From positions 600,418 to 664,417 of the forward strand of contig BFEA01000644.1 in the NCBI GenBank assembly GCA_003427395.1: DNA of 64,000 nucleotides, in the 5' to 3' direction. The position numbers and the translations under genes were made by a program. The number at the start of each line of letters is the position of its first letter. Position 1 is the stretch's first letter. This document shows positions 1 to 10,913 of this stretch, piece after piece. The notes beneath the pieces were generated by a model. That model did not search any database and was not told where the DNA came from. It worked only from the letters and a program-made list of their open reading frames with translations. The stretch comes from Chara braunii. Its lineage: Eukaryota; Streptophyta; Charophyceae; Charales; Characeae.

Positions 1-12
1 GCCTTCGCTCCC

Positions 13-554
13 TCAATCAGCCCCGTACCATTGCATATCTACCAACGCCAGCTTGTGAGGCGGGAAGGGGTCGGGGAAGTCTGATGCCGGTCGTAGAGGA
101 ATTGCCTGGCCAACTGTAGTCCAATCCTTAAAGCAGATCCGGTAGTCTCTCTTGAAATCCCCCAGGTTGCACGCCTGGGTGGGTTTTCCATCCCAAATCA
201 CGCTTGCCATCCATCCCCCTGCCTCACTGCCCAGCCAGTCCCCGGAGAATTGGTGTATTCCACGAGTTATGTCCTGTGGTGTTTGGAACAGATCGAGTTG
301 ATTTTTAACTTTTTGCCATGCTGGACGTATTGCTTTATCATATCTGTTACTTCTTCCCCCTCTATGCGGACTTCCTCCATGGTGTAGATGCAGCGCTTTC
401 TCCAGAGGGCCCACACGACTGCCCTTCTCCCTGTCTTGAACATATTGTTCTCAAATGTGTTGTTGGTGGGGGAGGTCCAGGCTTCACATAGTATGACTCT
501 CCAGTCCCATGGCCAGTTTGAGTCCGTGTCCAGCGAGGTCCAGATTCTGTCCCA
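13..554 (-). pseudogene. LINE L-A ORF2: C-terminal end
   Basis: The ORF2 frame continues a short way past 555, then shifts. The last block (414 to 13) is in a different frame and ends PLRPASDFPDPFPPH followed by 14 residues and a stop at 15-13. L-B ends almost identically (FPLRPPSDFPDPFPPH...), which fixes this as the true C terminus of ORF2. Bases 1-12 would be the start of the 3' UTR. Confidence 0.7.
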
Positions 555-953
555 CTATCGCCAGGTGAGAACCGCCCCCGGGCACTGCATAAAAATGTGT
601 TCTATAGTTTCGGGGATTTTGCGGGGGGGGGAAGCAGTGTGGCACGATTTGCACCACGGCAGTGCCTGTCCCTTCTGTTCCAGCTGCGTGCGATCTATCA
701 GCCAGTTATTAGTGGGCAGGCAGCGGTGCTCGATCTGCCATTGCAGTGAGGCCATTTTTGCTGGCCTAGATCTTGTGGCGGTAAACCATCTAATGGGGCG
801 GATTGCATCTGTTCCTACATTTCAGTGTGACCTCCACCGCGCTTTCACGATTTCTTTTATATTCGCCTTCGGTCGCAACAAGCGGTATGTGGCCTTCACT
901 GTTAAGGAGGACAGCATCCGATTCTCCCTTGTTCTAGAATTACGCGGAGGGGC
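555..953 (-). pseudogene. LINE L-A ORF2: zf-RVT-like region
   Basis: Still in the ORF2 frame, after stops at 954 and near 818. The stretch has the zf-RVT pattern of plant LINEs: WQIEHRCLPTNNWL, then C-X2-C (LPWCKSCHTASPP) and ETIEHIFMQCPGAVLTW. L-B has the same block at about 35726-35600. This zinc-ribbon-like tail follows RT in plant LINE ORF2 and is thought to bind nucleic acid. The block ends with another stop at 557-555. Confidence 0.75.
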
Positions 954-1778
954 CTACTGCCATTCCAGAGGGTCGAATGGAAGTTCTGTCACAGGGGTCT
1001 GTGGCTGGAATGCAATCCACTTGTCTTTTTCTGGGAATACCCGGATCCTGAGCANGTCCATGTTTCGCTGCCATCTCGTTACATCCGGGCTGTAGTGGAC
1101 GAGGATGTTGTCCTTGCCCACGTGGAAGAGGTTAATCAATGATTCGTCAGAACGCACCTCCACCACACTGCCCACACTTTCCGGTTCCCCTGGGACCACC
1201 ACCCAATCGCCCTGCCTTAGCTGTGACCCTCTACGTAGGATCCGTACCCAGTCCAGCGGGACCGCAAAGATCAGCTGCTCTAAATTTTCCTCTACTTTAT
1301 GACAATGCTTTAAAATATGTTGTAGCTGCGGTGCTGTTTTCCAATCCCCCTTTTGAGTGTCCCATATGTCTTTTATTCTGATTATGCCTTTTTTGACCCA
1401 GTTATTCCACGGGGTGTCTGAACTACGGTACACCCTACTGTGTCTGTCGGTCACCCACCTGTTCCCGAAAAGAGGTTGGCGCATCACCTCCTCCCATCTT
1501 GTCGGCAGAGGTCTGTTAGGTAATGGGAGGCTACGCCAAGCCTTGAGGACTCGCACCCAGAAGTCATTTGTGATCAGGTCCGAGCGGGCCTCGTCCCGTG
1601 GCGTAGCATGGTCCGTTCGGTGGCCTGTTCGAGGGCGCCTTGGCATGGACCAAAAACGATCCTCCAACCAGGTCAGCGGGTTAACCCCGTGCGGTGCTTG
1701 CGGGGCAAGACGCGCGATCTGTTCTAGCGCCAAGGCCTGCCAGGGAAGATGCTGGGCGAAGAGTAGTCTCTTCACCCA
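954..1778 (-). pseudogene. LINE L-A ORF2: region downstream of RT
   Basis: Same frame as the RT after the TAA at 1779. It encodes the thumb-to-tail part of ORF2, starting WVKRLLFAQHLPWQALALE, and ends at a TAG at 956-954. One N is present at 1055. The corresponding part of L-B (about 36845 down to 36042) is colinear, including the WKTAPQLQHILKHCH / WKTPDELHNTLRYCH stretch. I assign no named domain here. Confidence 0.7.
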
Positions 1779-3344
1779 TTAGACGACCAATGCAGCGATT
1801 TGGGTCTCCAGGTCCAGGACCCCCAGGCCCCCTTTATCCTTGGGTTGGATTACTGATTGCCAGGCTACCCTGCTGATCACATTCGAAAGTTCGCCGTTGC
1901 CTCTCCACAGGAGGGCCGTTAGTTGCCTCTTCAAGGATCTGACGGCATCCTTGCTGAGGGCCCAAATTGCCGATCTGTACCGAAGGGCCGCCAACACAAC
2001 ACTGTTGATCGCTAGTGCCCTGCCAATAAGCGAAGTATGCCGGTCTTTCCATTGGGCCAGTTTCTCTAGGGCGGGTTTCAGGATGCATTCGTCATTTGAT
2101 GCGGGCTTTCCTAAGGCTGTTAGCATAATCCCCAACACTCTAACCGTGGCGGTTTCCGAAAGCCATTTGACTTGTGGTGATTCCGGGGGGCGCACCCCTT
2201 GATGGTGGATCCACCATCCCAGGGTTTTGCTTCCCCAGTTGACCGTCATATCCGAGACCATTGTAAAGCGGTCGAAGAGTAGCCTGATTTCCTCCATATT
2301 CGCTTCCGTGGCCTCCATCATGAGGGTTAGGTCGTTCGCAAAGAGTGAGCAGACAGGGATTGCGTCTTCCGGAATAGCGGAAATCTGCAACCGCTTCAGA
2401 TCTTTGTTTGCACGGAGGTTTGCTGCCAGCGCCTCCATTATTATTATAAAGAGGAATGGAGCCAGCGGGTCTCCCTGGCGCACCGAACGTTGTAGCGCAA
2501 AAGCCGGCGCAATCGTGCCATTGACTTGGACGCACGTGGTGGCATTATGATGGAGTATTTCTGTCCAGCGGCGGAAAGTCGGACCGATGTTCATTTTTTC
2601 CATACATTTGTCCAAAAACAGCCAGTCCACATGGTCATACGCTTTTTCAAAATCGATGAAGACTATGGCCGCGTTTCGCTTGTCTTGTCTGGTTAGTTTC
2701 AGGAGCTCGTTGACTAGCAAGATGTTGTCCTGGATTCTGCGTCCTTTGACAAACCCAGTCTGTGTTGGATGAATGATGTCGTGCAAGACCGGGATCAGGC
2801 GGTTGGCCAGGGCCTTTGCAAGCATTTTGTAGACAACGGTGAGGAGGGTGATCGGGCGATAGTTTCTAATGTCCATCTTGTCCCCTTTTCTGTGTAGCAG
2901 GGTAAGAACACCCTGTCCTACCAATTCCCCCGTCCGACCTGTTTCCCACACTTGCTGGTAGAAATCCATGAGGTCCGTGGCCATCAGAGACCAGAAGGTT
3001 TCCCAAAATTCCTTGGGAAACCCATCCATGCCCGGCCTCTTTTCCTCGTCCATCTGCATCAGCGCCGTACAGATTTCCTCTTTGGACAAGGGGAGCTCAA
3101 GCTTTGTGCTCTGCTGGCTTGTCAGGGTCTTCTCTAATGGTCTCAGAAAGTCCTCGATTTCCTGCTTCCTGACATTTTCCTCACGTTTGGCGCATCTTGA
3201 GGTAAACAGGTCCTTAAAAAAGGTCCTAGCAATGTGTGTGCAGTGGGGGGTGGAGGCGACAATGTCCTGGTGTCCAGTCCGCGGGTCATATAAAGCCTCT
3301 ATGGTTGTTCTGTGTGAGCGGGCCCGGGCTATACTAAAATTTTT
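1779..3344 (-). pseudogene. LINE L-A ORF2: reverse transcriptase domain, active-site Asp changed
   Basis: RT domain that copies LINE RNA. It continues the endonuclease frame after the stop at 3345. Motifs visible: PGMDGFPKEFW, NYRPITLLTVVYKMLA, QTGFVKGRRIQDN, IVFIDFEKAYDHVDW (motif A, first catalytic Asp present) and SVRQGDPLAPFLF (motif B). The catalytic box reads FANDL, where copy L-B reads FADDL. The codon at 2334-2336 is AAC in place of GAC. Loss of this Asp should abolish polymerase activity. The frame stops at TAA 1781-1779, where copy L-B has CAA (Gln). Confidence 0.9.
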
Positions 3345-4625
3345 TTAATCCATCGTGCCCTCCGTTCGGAATTTTGTAAGCCTTCCCCTTATGCGTATGC
3401 CCTCCCATCTTTGTGTGGCGAACGATTGGAGTTGTTGTTGCAATCGTTGTACCTCAGAATCCACTTCTGGCTGTGTGTTGTGGTTGTTTTGTGAGCTGTT
3501 TAAGCTGTTTGGTAGGTCTTGATGCTCTAGTTGTTGTAGTTGCTGGTGGATATCCATCTCTTGCCGGTGTTTTTTCGCTGCTTGTAGTTTAGAGTATTCT
3601 TGGCATTTTTTCTTTAGATAGAACAGGCCGTTGTTGAACCAGTCAATCTCCTGTGGGAGGTTATGTTTTTGTGTGTGCCAAAATATCCAGCAGTCTTTTA
3701 CATAACTTTCGAACATTTTCTGTTGTAGGAGGGTTGTACTAAGCTTATAGAATCCAAAGCCATGGTCGGGTTTCTTACGAAAAGAGAGAATGACTGTGCA
3801 CATTTTGTGGTCAATGCCCGGATACGCGCTCGCCGGCAGGATTGCAGCCAGGAGTACCGCTCCCTCCATGTCTTCCGAAATCAGAATTAAATCAATCCTG
3901 GATCTCGACTGGCCCTCAGTTCCGGTCTTTCGCAGACATGTGTAGAGCCTGGTGTCTGGGTTTAACTTCTGAAAGGAGTCAAAAACTTTTAATGAGAGAT
4001 ACAGTTCATTAATTATCCGCGCATCCTCTTCTACGTATGCCGGGGTGGGAGCGGGTGTCCGCCATCTATCCATCCACCGGTCTGGAGCAGCGTTGCAGTC
4101 TCCTGCTATGATGACTGGCACCCCTTCCGGGATCTGTTTCTTTAGATTCTCAAAAAAGGCCCTCCTCTCGGCTACTACGTTGGGTGCGTAGACGCATATT
4201 ATGCATAGGATTTCAGTTTCCATGATTACGAGGATCGACACCCATCGCCCCTCCTCTTGATCAACCGCCCAATATACCGGGTCAGCCCGTGATTCTGGGG
4301 GGATCCAGATGGCCACCCCAGCACTACCCGGTCTCGGGGCATGGGCCCTGAAGGCTTTGTATGGCCAGGCTATTTTGTGGGCGCGGTTATGCTCCGGGGT
4401 GTCCATCAGGTGTGTTTCCTGGACGCACACGATGTCCGGCCAATTTCTGCCCCCTACACCTCTCATCAAATCCCAAATTGCGTCTCGTTTCTCTGGTCTA
4501 CATGAGGCCAGGCCATTCACGTTCAGAGTCCACAGGTCCAGGTCTGCGGCTCTCTTGCATTGGTTCCAGATGCGGTCATGCCCGTATACTGCCCTGATTG
4601 GGTCAATCCTGCTCGTATTATTCAT
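3345..4625 (-). pseudogene. LINE L-A ORF2: endonuclease domain and linker
   Basis: Exonuclease-endonuclease-phosphatase domain that nicks target DNA for target-primed reverse transcription. Visible motifs in order: LNVNGLAS near the N terminus, VCVQETHLMD (metal-binding Glu), IICVYAPN, IIAGDCNA (catalytic Asp/Asn), SRIDLILIS and GIDHKMCTV (C-terminal Asp-His). A Gln-rich linker follows. The frame ends at a TAA (3347-3345), but the same frame stays open through the RT domain, so this is one nonsense codon within ORF2. The catalytic residues I can place look intact. Confidence 0.85.
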
Positions 4626-4637
4626 TTGGAATCTTTC

Positions 4638-6242
4638 CTACAGACGGGACCAAGGCAGCTGGTCCCATTCCCAGTCAGCTGTCCCCTGGTTCGACCTAAG
4701 GAGTGCACACAAGCACCTCTGGATATCCTGCCAAGTCCAGCTGGCACTATGGGCAACTCTTAGTACTTGCAGGTTTAATAATTGGGCATGTGTGAACCAT
4801 TTCAGGCCAGCCTCTTTTGTTGGGTCGAACCTGATATACGTATCCCTCTGTGCGATCTTCTTGGGTCCCGACACAATCGAGGTGATAGCCTGTGCTCCCG
4901 GTGGCATATTTTCTGTAATATAGGTTTCCAGCTGCATCTGCAGAATTTCGGCCGCTGCCTCGGTTTGACTCTTTTTCGGGTCCGCCCAAAACGAGGACCA
5001 GCCTTCCAGCGTGACACTCCCCTGTCTGCCATCCTCCCCTGGGGACAGTCCTACCTCCCATTTGTTCTTTCTCCGGACTGGGATAAGCAGGGTGGCTGCT
5101 TTTGACAGGGGGCCCGAGTCACAGCCTGACTCCATCAAATGTCTTAGCTTTCTTTTTCTTATGGAGACCAGCGGGGTATTCTCCTCCTGGTCTGGGGGGT
5201 CCGGGTCCGGTGGCACAGTCGGATGGTGTAGGGCCGAGGGGTTATTTGGCTCATCCGCTGCCGAATTCCGCTCATCCACTGCCGTGTCCTGTTCTGGCCC
5301 CTTTGCTGTTGCTTGTGGCAGCTGGAAACGTGCGAAAACCATTGTGGTCAATCGGTGCCAAGCTTCTGACCACTTCACCCCTGGTTGTAGCCCATTTTCC
5401 AGCACATTCTTGAGTGATGCACTCGTGTCCAGCATGGGGAACAATTCCAGGTAGGTCCTGTCCCAGATGTCATCCGTGAGAGGGCCATATTTGGCTTTCA
5501 GGTTCCCCATCAACCAATCAGCGATGGCCACAAGTTTTTGTTCCATGGGCAGGTGCTGTGGTGGCGCCCCCTCCTCGTCCTCCTTCTTTGGAGCCGTGGT
5601 GGCATCTACCGGAAGAGGATCGACGTCCATTGGCTCAGAACTGAATGCTGCCTGGAAGGGGTCGGTTTCTGCTATCTTTTGGGAGCCTTCCGTCTTCTCC
5701 CCTCCTAATCGCTCCACCTCCATTCCCCCGTCCTCCACTTGTTTCTCCCGTCCCTCCTCTGCAACCATACGCAGGGGGTCCTGTCGCAGTACTCCCCCCT
5801 GTGTACGTTTTCCTACTTCCAACTGTTTCTTTTGTTCTGTCGTTTGATCCGTCGGACAGTCTTCAAGAAGGACCCGAAAACCCCTTGTCTCCACTTCCAC
5901 CTCTCCTTCTTTATGTATGTATTGTTCTGCCGCCGGGCCCGGGGCGGTACGGCAACCCTCAGTCTCATTTTGCTTCTCATTGGGCGGCTCCTGCTGTTTC
6001 TGAACCCAAACCTCTTTCCCTCCTTTTCCCCCCTTCCTACCCACTGTCTTCCAGCCTGAGTTTTCCTGGCTATCGTGTGGGAGGGTTGCCTGTGTCATCT
6101 GCATCTTCTCCTCCACCGGGAGCCGGGGGGGTCCAAGTGTTTGGGGGACGTGTTGCCCATTCCGGTTCCCCATTGCTTTCCCATTTCCACCCAGTTGGGG
6201 AACCCTCCATCCTCCGGTCCTCAATGTAGACCCATCCTTCAT
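4638..6242 (-). pseudogene. LINE L-A ORF1, C-terminal part (low-complexity and conserved tail)
   Basis: Continuation of ORF1 in a second frame, 534 codons, overlapping the upstream piece by about 170 bases. This is the sign of a single frameshift. The first part is rich in Gly, Lys, Glu and Pro. The second half (PMDVD..., then a stretch ending QDIQRCLCALLR) has recognisable counterparts in copy L-B, so it is a genuine conserved ORF1 tail and not a chance ORF. The stop at 4638 lies 12 bases before the ORF2 ATG, so ORF2 would be translated by reinitiation or stop-start coupling, as inferred for other two-ORF LINEs. Confidence 0.75.
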
Positions 6243-7473
6243 GTCCCGGATCTACCGTCCTCCAATGTGTTACTTTGACCGGGTCCCTCAGCAGCCGGCC
6301 CGTTGTCCGAGATTTCTTCTGCGGGTGGAGCGGGCAGTCGTATTCTGTACACAGGTGCCCGTAAGCCCTACACTTGTGGCACCACGGTCTCAGTTTATGC
6401 GCTGTATGAATCATGTATTCTTTCCCTCCAACCTGGTACGGGATCACATCGTCGAGGGAGAAGGGCTGGCCCTGGGGGAAGTCCAGAGCCAACATCAGGT
6501 AATCGTCCCTCTTGGGCACGAAGGAGGGGAGGGGGTCAATGAAAGCGACAATGTCTTACAGCAGACCAAAGTCATAAACGAACGTGGCCTGGATTTCGAC
6601 CGGGATATGGCGAAATTCCACCCAAAAATACTCTTGCATTAGTTGCACCCTCCTCTCCTCCGGCCCCAGTTTTCGCTGTGGCGTCCAGGGGTGAATCCGA
6701 ACTTCTGACCTTTCGCAACGAAGACGTCTCCACCCGTCAATCACGCATTTGTCTGATTCGTGAAGGCACAGAACAGTGAACAGAGTGTTGGACACAGGTT
6801 GAATCAAGAATTGATCGCGTGCCAGTTCTGCACTGTTTTTCAATTTCTCTAGACGGTGGCAGATCCATTTCACTTTCTCATTAACAGATTTATATGCGGC
6901 ATCATCATGAAAAACCCAATTATTTGCGTGTTTCATGTAAACCTCGTCCCAGCAAGCTAATCCGCTTTTGGGGTATGCTTTTACCATGACCTGTTTGCCC
7001 CCGTGCGTCACCACCCTTGTTTCTGACGGGAGTAGGAATTTTGACATGAAAAAGGCCCGTGCAGTCGGTAATCCATCCAGTGGGATCTCGAGGTTCCCCG
7101 TCCGTGGGCTGCCATGGCCCCGGGGGATGGTCAGAGCCAGCCCCCGGCGTGAGTCTCTCAGTTTCTCTGCCCAGGTGGGCTGCGTCTGGTCTCCGCACGG
7201 CCCGGGAGCGGGAGAGGGGTGTCCTTCCTTATTCTGGGCTTCCTTTCGCGACTCCAACTCTCTCTCCTCTTCCGTGAGGATCCCGAGGTCCTCTATCTGT
7301 TGTACATCCTTACTCTGCTCTAGCTCCTTCAGGCGAGGTTTTGCGTGATTATTTTGTTGATGCCAACGTTTTTGTCGAAGGTGTTCGTCTGCCAGTTGTC
7401 TCATGGCCCCGCTATAAGACAGCATGGAATCTAATCGTTTGTGTGCGCGCTGCATTCTGTTCGGGGTCTTCAT
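6070..7473 (-). pseudogene. LINE L-A ORF1, N-terminal part (gag-like, CCHC knuckle), with in-frame stop
   Basis: ORF1 product, an RNA-binding chaperone of LINE ribonucleoprotein. The frame opens with ATG at 7473 and runs about 305 residues to a TAA at 6556-6554. It continues in the same frame to 6070, so the TAA is a point nonsense. The stretch holding FRHIPVEIQATFVYDFG just before the stop resembles the DUF4283-like region of plant LINE ORF1. After the stop comes a knuckle C-X2-C-X4-H-X6-C (RPWCHKCRAYGHLC...C). The frame is then lost by a frameshift in the 6070-6240 overlap with the next piece. Domain assignment rests on motif memory. Confidence 0.75.
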
Positions 7474-8127
7474 GATATTGCACTTGTTGTTTTTGTATTT
7501 ATTGTTTTTATTGTTTTTATGATTTTATTGTTTTTATTGTATTGTTTTTTATTGCTTTGTCGTCCGTTATTTTTCTGGTTCGCGGTTTCCTTGCTTTTGT
7601 GGAATTTATTAATTCTCCGGGGATATGACACGGGGCGCCATTTCCGTATCACCTTCCTTTATCCTGTTGCAGAGTCTCTCCCTGGCGCTCTTACTGACAC
7701 GTGGCCGTGATCCACCCACAGACCCTCCTCGATTGGTTCCAGGCCATTTCCTTCGTCGTGCGTTACCAATCCTCCCGAGCGTGATCCACCGTTGCCAGCT
7801 TTCCTCCACGATCCTATCCAAAAACTACTGCCTCCCCCTCATTCCCCCCTTCTTTTCCCATGTCTGGTTTCAACTCTCCTTCTCCTCCTTTCCTCAGATC
7901 TCTTCACCCTGTCTTTTTAGTACGTCGTTTTCTGGTCCGCCAGATGGCTTGTACAGCTTTCCACTCTCCCTTTCTCTTCCTTGCCTGCCGGTAACTCGCA
8001 TCATCCTCCCCACCTTCACCTCTCCATCTTGATTCCGCTTTTTTTCATCATACTTCCCCCTTTTTTTCAACCCTTACTCGCGTCGCACCAAGGGCCCACT
8101 TTTTCCTGTTTTCTTCTCCCGCCACCG
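7474..8127 (-). other. LINE L-A leader region or unassigned
   Basis: No supported gene. On the plus strand the first 100 bases are T-rich with repeated ATTGTTTTT, and 7800-8120 is pyrimidine-rich. Read on the minus strand this is a purine-rich leader before ORF1, as expected for a LINE 5' UTR. The junction with the inverted fragment at 8128 is the only sharp boundary. Confidence 0.4.
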
Positions 8128-8432
8128 CTCCTACAACAGAAAATGTTCCGAAGTTATGTAAAAGACTGCTGGATATTTTGGCACACACAAAAACATAACC
8201 TCCCACAGGAGATTGACTGGTTCAACAACGGCCTGTTCTATCTAAAGAAAAAATGCCAAGAATACTCTAAACTACAAGCAGTGAAAAAACACCGGCAAGA
8301 GATGGATATCCACCAGCAACTACAACAACTAGAGCATCAAGACCTACCAAACAGCTTAAACAGCTCACAAAACAACCACAACACACAGCCAGAAGTGGAT
8401 TCTGAGGTGCAACGACTGCAACAACAACTCCA
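8128..8432 (+). repeat. Inverted LINE ORF2 fragment (linker region)
   Basis: About 305 bases repeat, in the opposite orientation, the L-A ORF2 linker at 3427-3731. The protein reading (KMFRSYVKDCWIFWHTQKH onwards) differs from L-A at only a few residues. Homology starts at the shared CTCCTACAAC and ends just after AACAACTCCA on the other side. It lies directly upstream of the L-A 5' end, so it is a 5' inverted piece or a separate inserted scrap of a sibling LINE. Confidence 0.85.
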
Positions 8433-8615
8433 TTCGTGCTTTTGCAGGTCATTACAGAGAAAGGTAAAAGGGGAAAAAAGAGAAAAAGAAAGGGGGAAAA
8501 AAGAAAAACAACCACCCCTCAGCTCTGCTGTTTCTCTTGCCTGCAATAACCCAAGTTCAGAACCTGCATAGACGCGGGCTAGGAGTCCTAACTGTTGCTC
8601 AAAGGCCCGAAACAG

Positions 8616-8985
8616 GGGTCAAAAGTCTTGCCCTAAGTCTGAGGAATGACAGGGCTAAGGCCGAAGGCCAATAGGTACCCAGGGTAGGGTCAAAAACAGC
8701 GTTCAGAGGCCCTACGTGCAACAGTTGACTTTGAGAAAGTCAACAGTCAACCCTAGCACGGGATTCCAGTCCCAGAGGTCAAAGTCAACCCGGTGGTCAG
8801 CCATGGCCGTTGATCAGATGCACATCTTTGGTTGTCTGCAGGTATCCAGAAGATTCCAATCCGACTGGGACACAAAGGGAACTGGGACCGCACTGCATCC
8901 AGGCCATCGACTGCTGCTTCATCTGGAACGTTGGCCCGAGAAGGCCAGAGACGGTCAACCTGAGTCAACGATATAAAGTTGACCC
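8616..8985. promoter_or_regulatory. TTGAC/GTCAA cluster with TATA-like sequence
   Basis: About ten TTGAC or GTCAA pentamers fall in 370 bases, including paired copies near 8725-8750 and 8780-8790, and three near 8955-8982. Fewer than one is expected by chance. TTGAC is the core of the W-box bound by WRKY factors of green plants. A TATA-like GATATAAAG lies among the last three (about 8970). No transcript is identified; the block could be the U3 part of an unrecognised LTR. Confidence 0.35.
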
Positions 8986-9946
8986 AGCCCCTGCTAGAGA
9001 TCATTCTGCCTTGCGCTCATTCGTGGCTGAGTGCTGTGTTGCGAAGCTGCTGGAGTATATGTTGGCGCCAGCATTCCTGGACTGGCGCCAGCGCTGGAGG
9101 AGAGGCTGCTCAGGTGGCTGATGCCACCATGGCTATTGGTGTTGTATGCAGTGCTGACGGAGAGGAGGAGGATCAGGGCTGTGAGTGAAGGAGGGGAAGC
9201 TTACATGAGACTTACCTGGCGATGCTGTTCTGGATACTGTCTTCAAGGAGGGGTGCGTCATGCTGATGTGGAAGGAGGATGGCCGCCTTGTGGTGACCTG
9301 CACACTGAAAGAACAAGTACGTCAGAGAAAGGGACAATGCTGATGTGGCGGTAGAAGGAGAGGCCCGAAGAGGAAGCGGGCAGAGAAGAATACGCTCTTC
9401 CTCTCTCTCTCCCAATGTCTATTTGCCCCATCATCTTTCTCTCTTCTCTGATCTGAAACGAAATTGAGACTTCAGCGTGTGTTGGACAGTGACAGTAATC
9501 GAATTTTGGAGACAGTATATGATTGTCGGGCTCAGACTTGTATCACGACAATTTCTCCTTCAATGTGAACGGGTTCATTACATTGCCTTTCTAATTGATT
9601 GCAATAAAGGCCAAGCCCAGCTGTTTGACACACGGCTAGTTTCGTTTGCAACTTTTGGTTTTCTTTTTGTTTTTCCTTAACAAGGATTTTATTATTTGTG
9701 GCGAATCTGACTGATGCTCCTCAGAATGGATATGGAGACAGGGGCATAAAAACTTGTTTTCAGAAAACAAAAAAGGAAAAAAAATGCTGAGAATCTGGTT
9801 CAGTGTCGATTCCATAGCCTTACACACTCCAGGGTTCCCTCTGTTATGGCCGAGGGACAGTGAGCCAGTGGCATTGATTGCTTCCATTTTCTTTTTTCTT
9901 TTTTTCATGCTAATCTTCTTTGTATCGTTCCAATTTCAACTGATGT
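8986..9946. other. Unassigned stretch with one poly(A)-signal-like hexamer
   Basis: I see no supported gene. GGCGCCAG occurs twice near 9065-9090, resembling the GGCGCCATAG-type blocks in the LTRs near 15 kb. An AATAAA lies at 9603-9608, about 630 bases after the TATA-like sequence at 8970, a spacing that would fit an LTR promoter-to-poly(A) arrangement on the plus strand. Termini were not found. Confidence 0.25.
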
Positions 9947-10390
9947 TCAGATTGGCCCCTGATTGCTTCCATAGACGAAAGGATTTAGCCAAAAACAAAA
10001 GTGAAAACCAGTGATTTCCTGCACTGTGATCCCGACCAATTTGCATGGCTCTCGAGCTTGGTGAAAATCTTCACAACCCATAACACGCAAGCTTTCCAGC
10101 CACAGACGTCGAGTTCCTTCACTCTCGCTGGTTGTTGATTGTAGGATCTCCATCTGGACGGTTGGGGCTGGAATTCTGGGCTGTTTCACCTTTGTTTCTT
10201 TGTTCGACACGTATGAGAATCCTTGGAGTTGTGCATTGTTGGTGGTGGCGTTCTTATTCGGCGGTGAAATTCTCTCTGATGCATCTCCTAACATTTGCTG
10301 GAATCGGATGAATGCTTTGGGACACACGGGACGAGGTCCCACTAGCAAAGAAATTGAATTAAATGCCTGAATCTGGATGAGCTCTTCCAC
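9947..10390 (-). CDS. Exon-like ORF, unrecognised
   Basis: Open frame of about 147 codons without an ATG at its right end; the frame stays open upstream (reading ...ERLNVEELIQIQ). The composition is protein-like and not low-complexity, unlike most ORFs nearby. I do not recognise a family. Two other minus-strand ORFs of similar quality lie at 10914-11111 and 11965-12243, so the three may be remnants or exons of one minus-strand gene. Splice sites were not established. Confidence 0.25.
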   Translation of the reverse strand: MEELIQIQAFNSISLLVGPRPVCPKAFIRFQQMLGDASERISPPNKNATTNNAQLQGFSYVSNKETKVKQPRIPAPTVQMEILQSTTSESEGTRRLWLESLRVMGCEDFHQAREPCKLVGITVQEITGFHFCFWLNPFVYGSNQGPI

Positions 10391-10513
10391 ATTCAGGCGT
10401 TCAATCCAATCTCCTTTGCTAATGCGACCTCACCCCAGATACGTTTTGTGTGCTGGAGCCTTTTTCAGCCTGTACGATACACTGGGCCATACGTTACGAC
10501 CATTTTGCAGTAG

Positions 10514-10850
10514 TGAGCAGTGGAACAAACAGAAATGGATCTGTGGTTGAAGTGCACCCAACCACGATCATGGAAGCGTTTGAAACAAAGAAGAAAACGA
10601 AACAAACTTTTTTCCTTTGTGCTCTCTCAGAGAAGGCCTTGAAAAGTGGCCGCCCTTACCAGCAATACACCTCAGGGGATCGTGGGAGAGTAAACGGCCC
10701 TTTGGTTGGGATCCACATGACTGCGATTGTGGAACAGTTCAAAACAGAAAAGACAAGGAGCAACTTTTTCCATGCCTTATCAGAGAGTGGGCTGTGAAAA
10801 GCGACCCTCCTTGTGCCAGATGGCAAAATACAACGGAATGCGCCTCACAC
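10514..10850 (+). repeat. Degenerate two-copy tandem repeat, about 165 bp
   Basis: Two diverged units lie at about 10514-10680 and 10681-10850. Each carries, in order, a GTGG start, a TTGGTTG or GTTGAAG block followed by a CACATGACTGCGATTG-like block, an AAACARAAAAGAMAA block, then TTTTTCC and TCAGAGARGG. The same reading frame runs through both (EAFETKKKTKQTFFLCALSE against EQFKTEKTRSNFFHALSE), so the duplication may be of coding origin. Confidence 0.5.
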
Positions 10851-10913
10851 TGCCTCTTTTAAAATTTTAGATGGCTTCCTATTCCCCAATTTCCGTTGTT
10901 CCCCAGCCGAATC

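Larger units (their letters stand above)
1..8127 (-). mobile_element. LINE non-LTR retrotransposon, copy L-A (3' end off the window)
   Basis: Reading right to left the element holds a purine-rich leader, an ORF1 with CCHC knuckle, then an ORF2 with apurinic-type endonuclease, reverse transcriptase and a zf-RVT-like region. It belongs to the plant LINE type. ORF1 ends at 4638 and ORF2 starts at 4625, a 12-base gap. The ORF2 stop lies at about position 13, so only the 3' UTR and tail are missing. Every part is damaged by point stops or frameshifts. The 5' boundary is not defined: it lies between 7473 and the inverted fragment that starts at 8128. Confidence 0.85.

Noticed and set aside
5011-6242. 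Plus-strand ORFs opposite LINE ORF1
   Set aside because: Shadows of the real minus-strand ORF1, Ser/Pro-rich because of its codon use.
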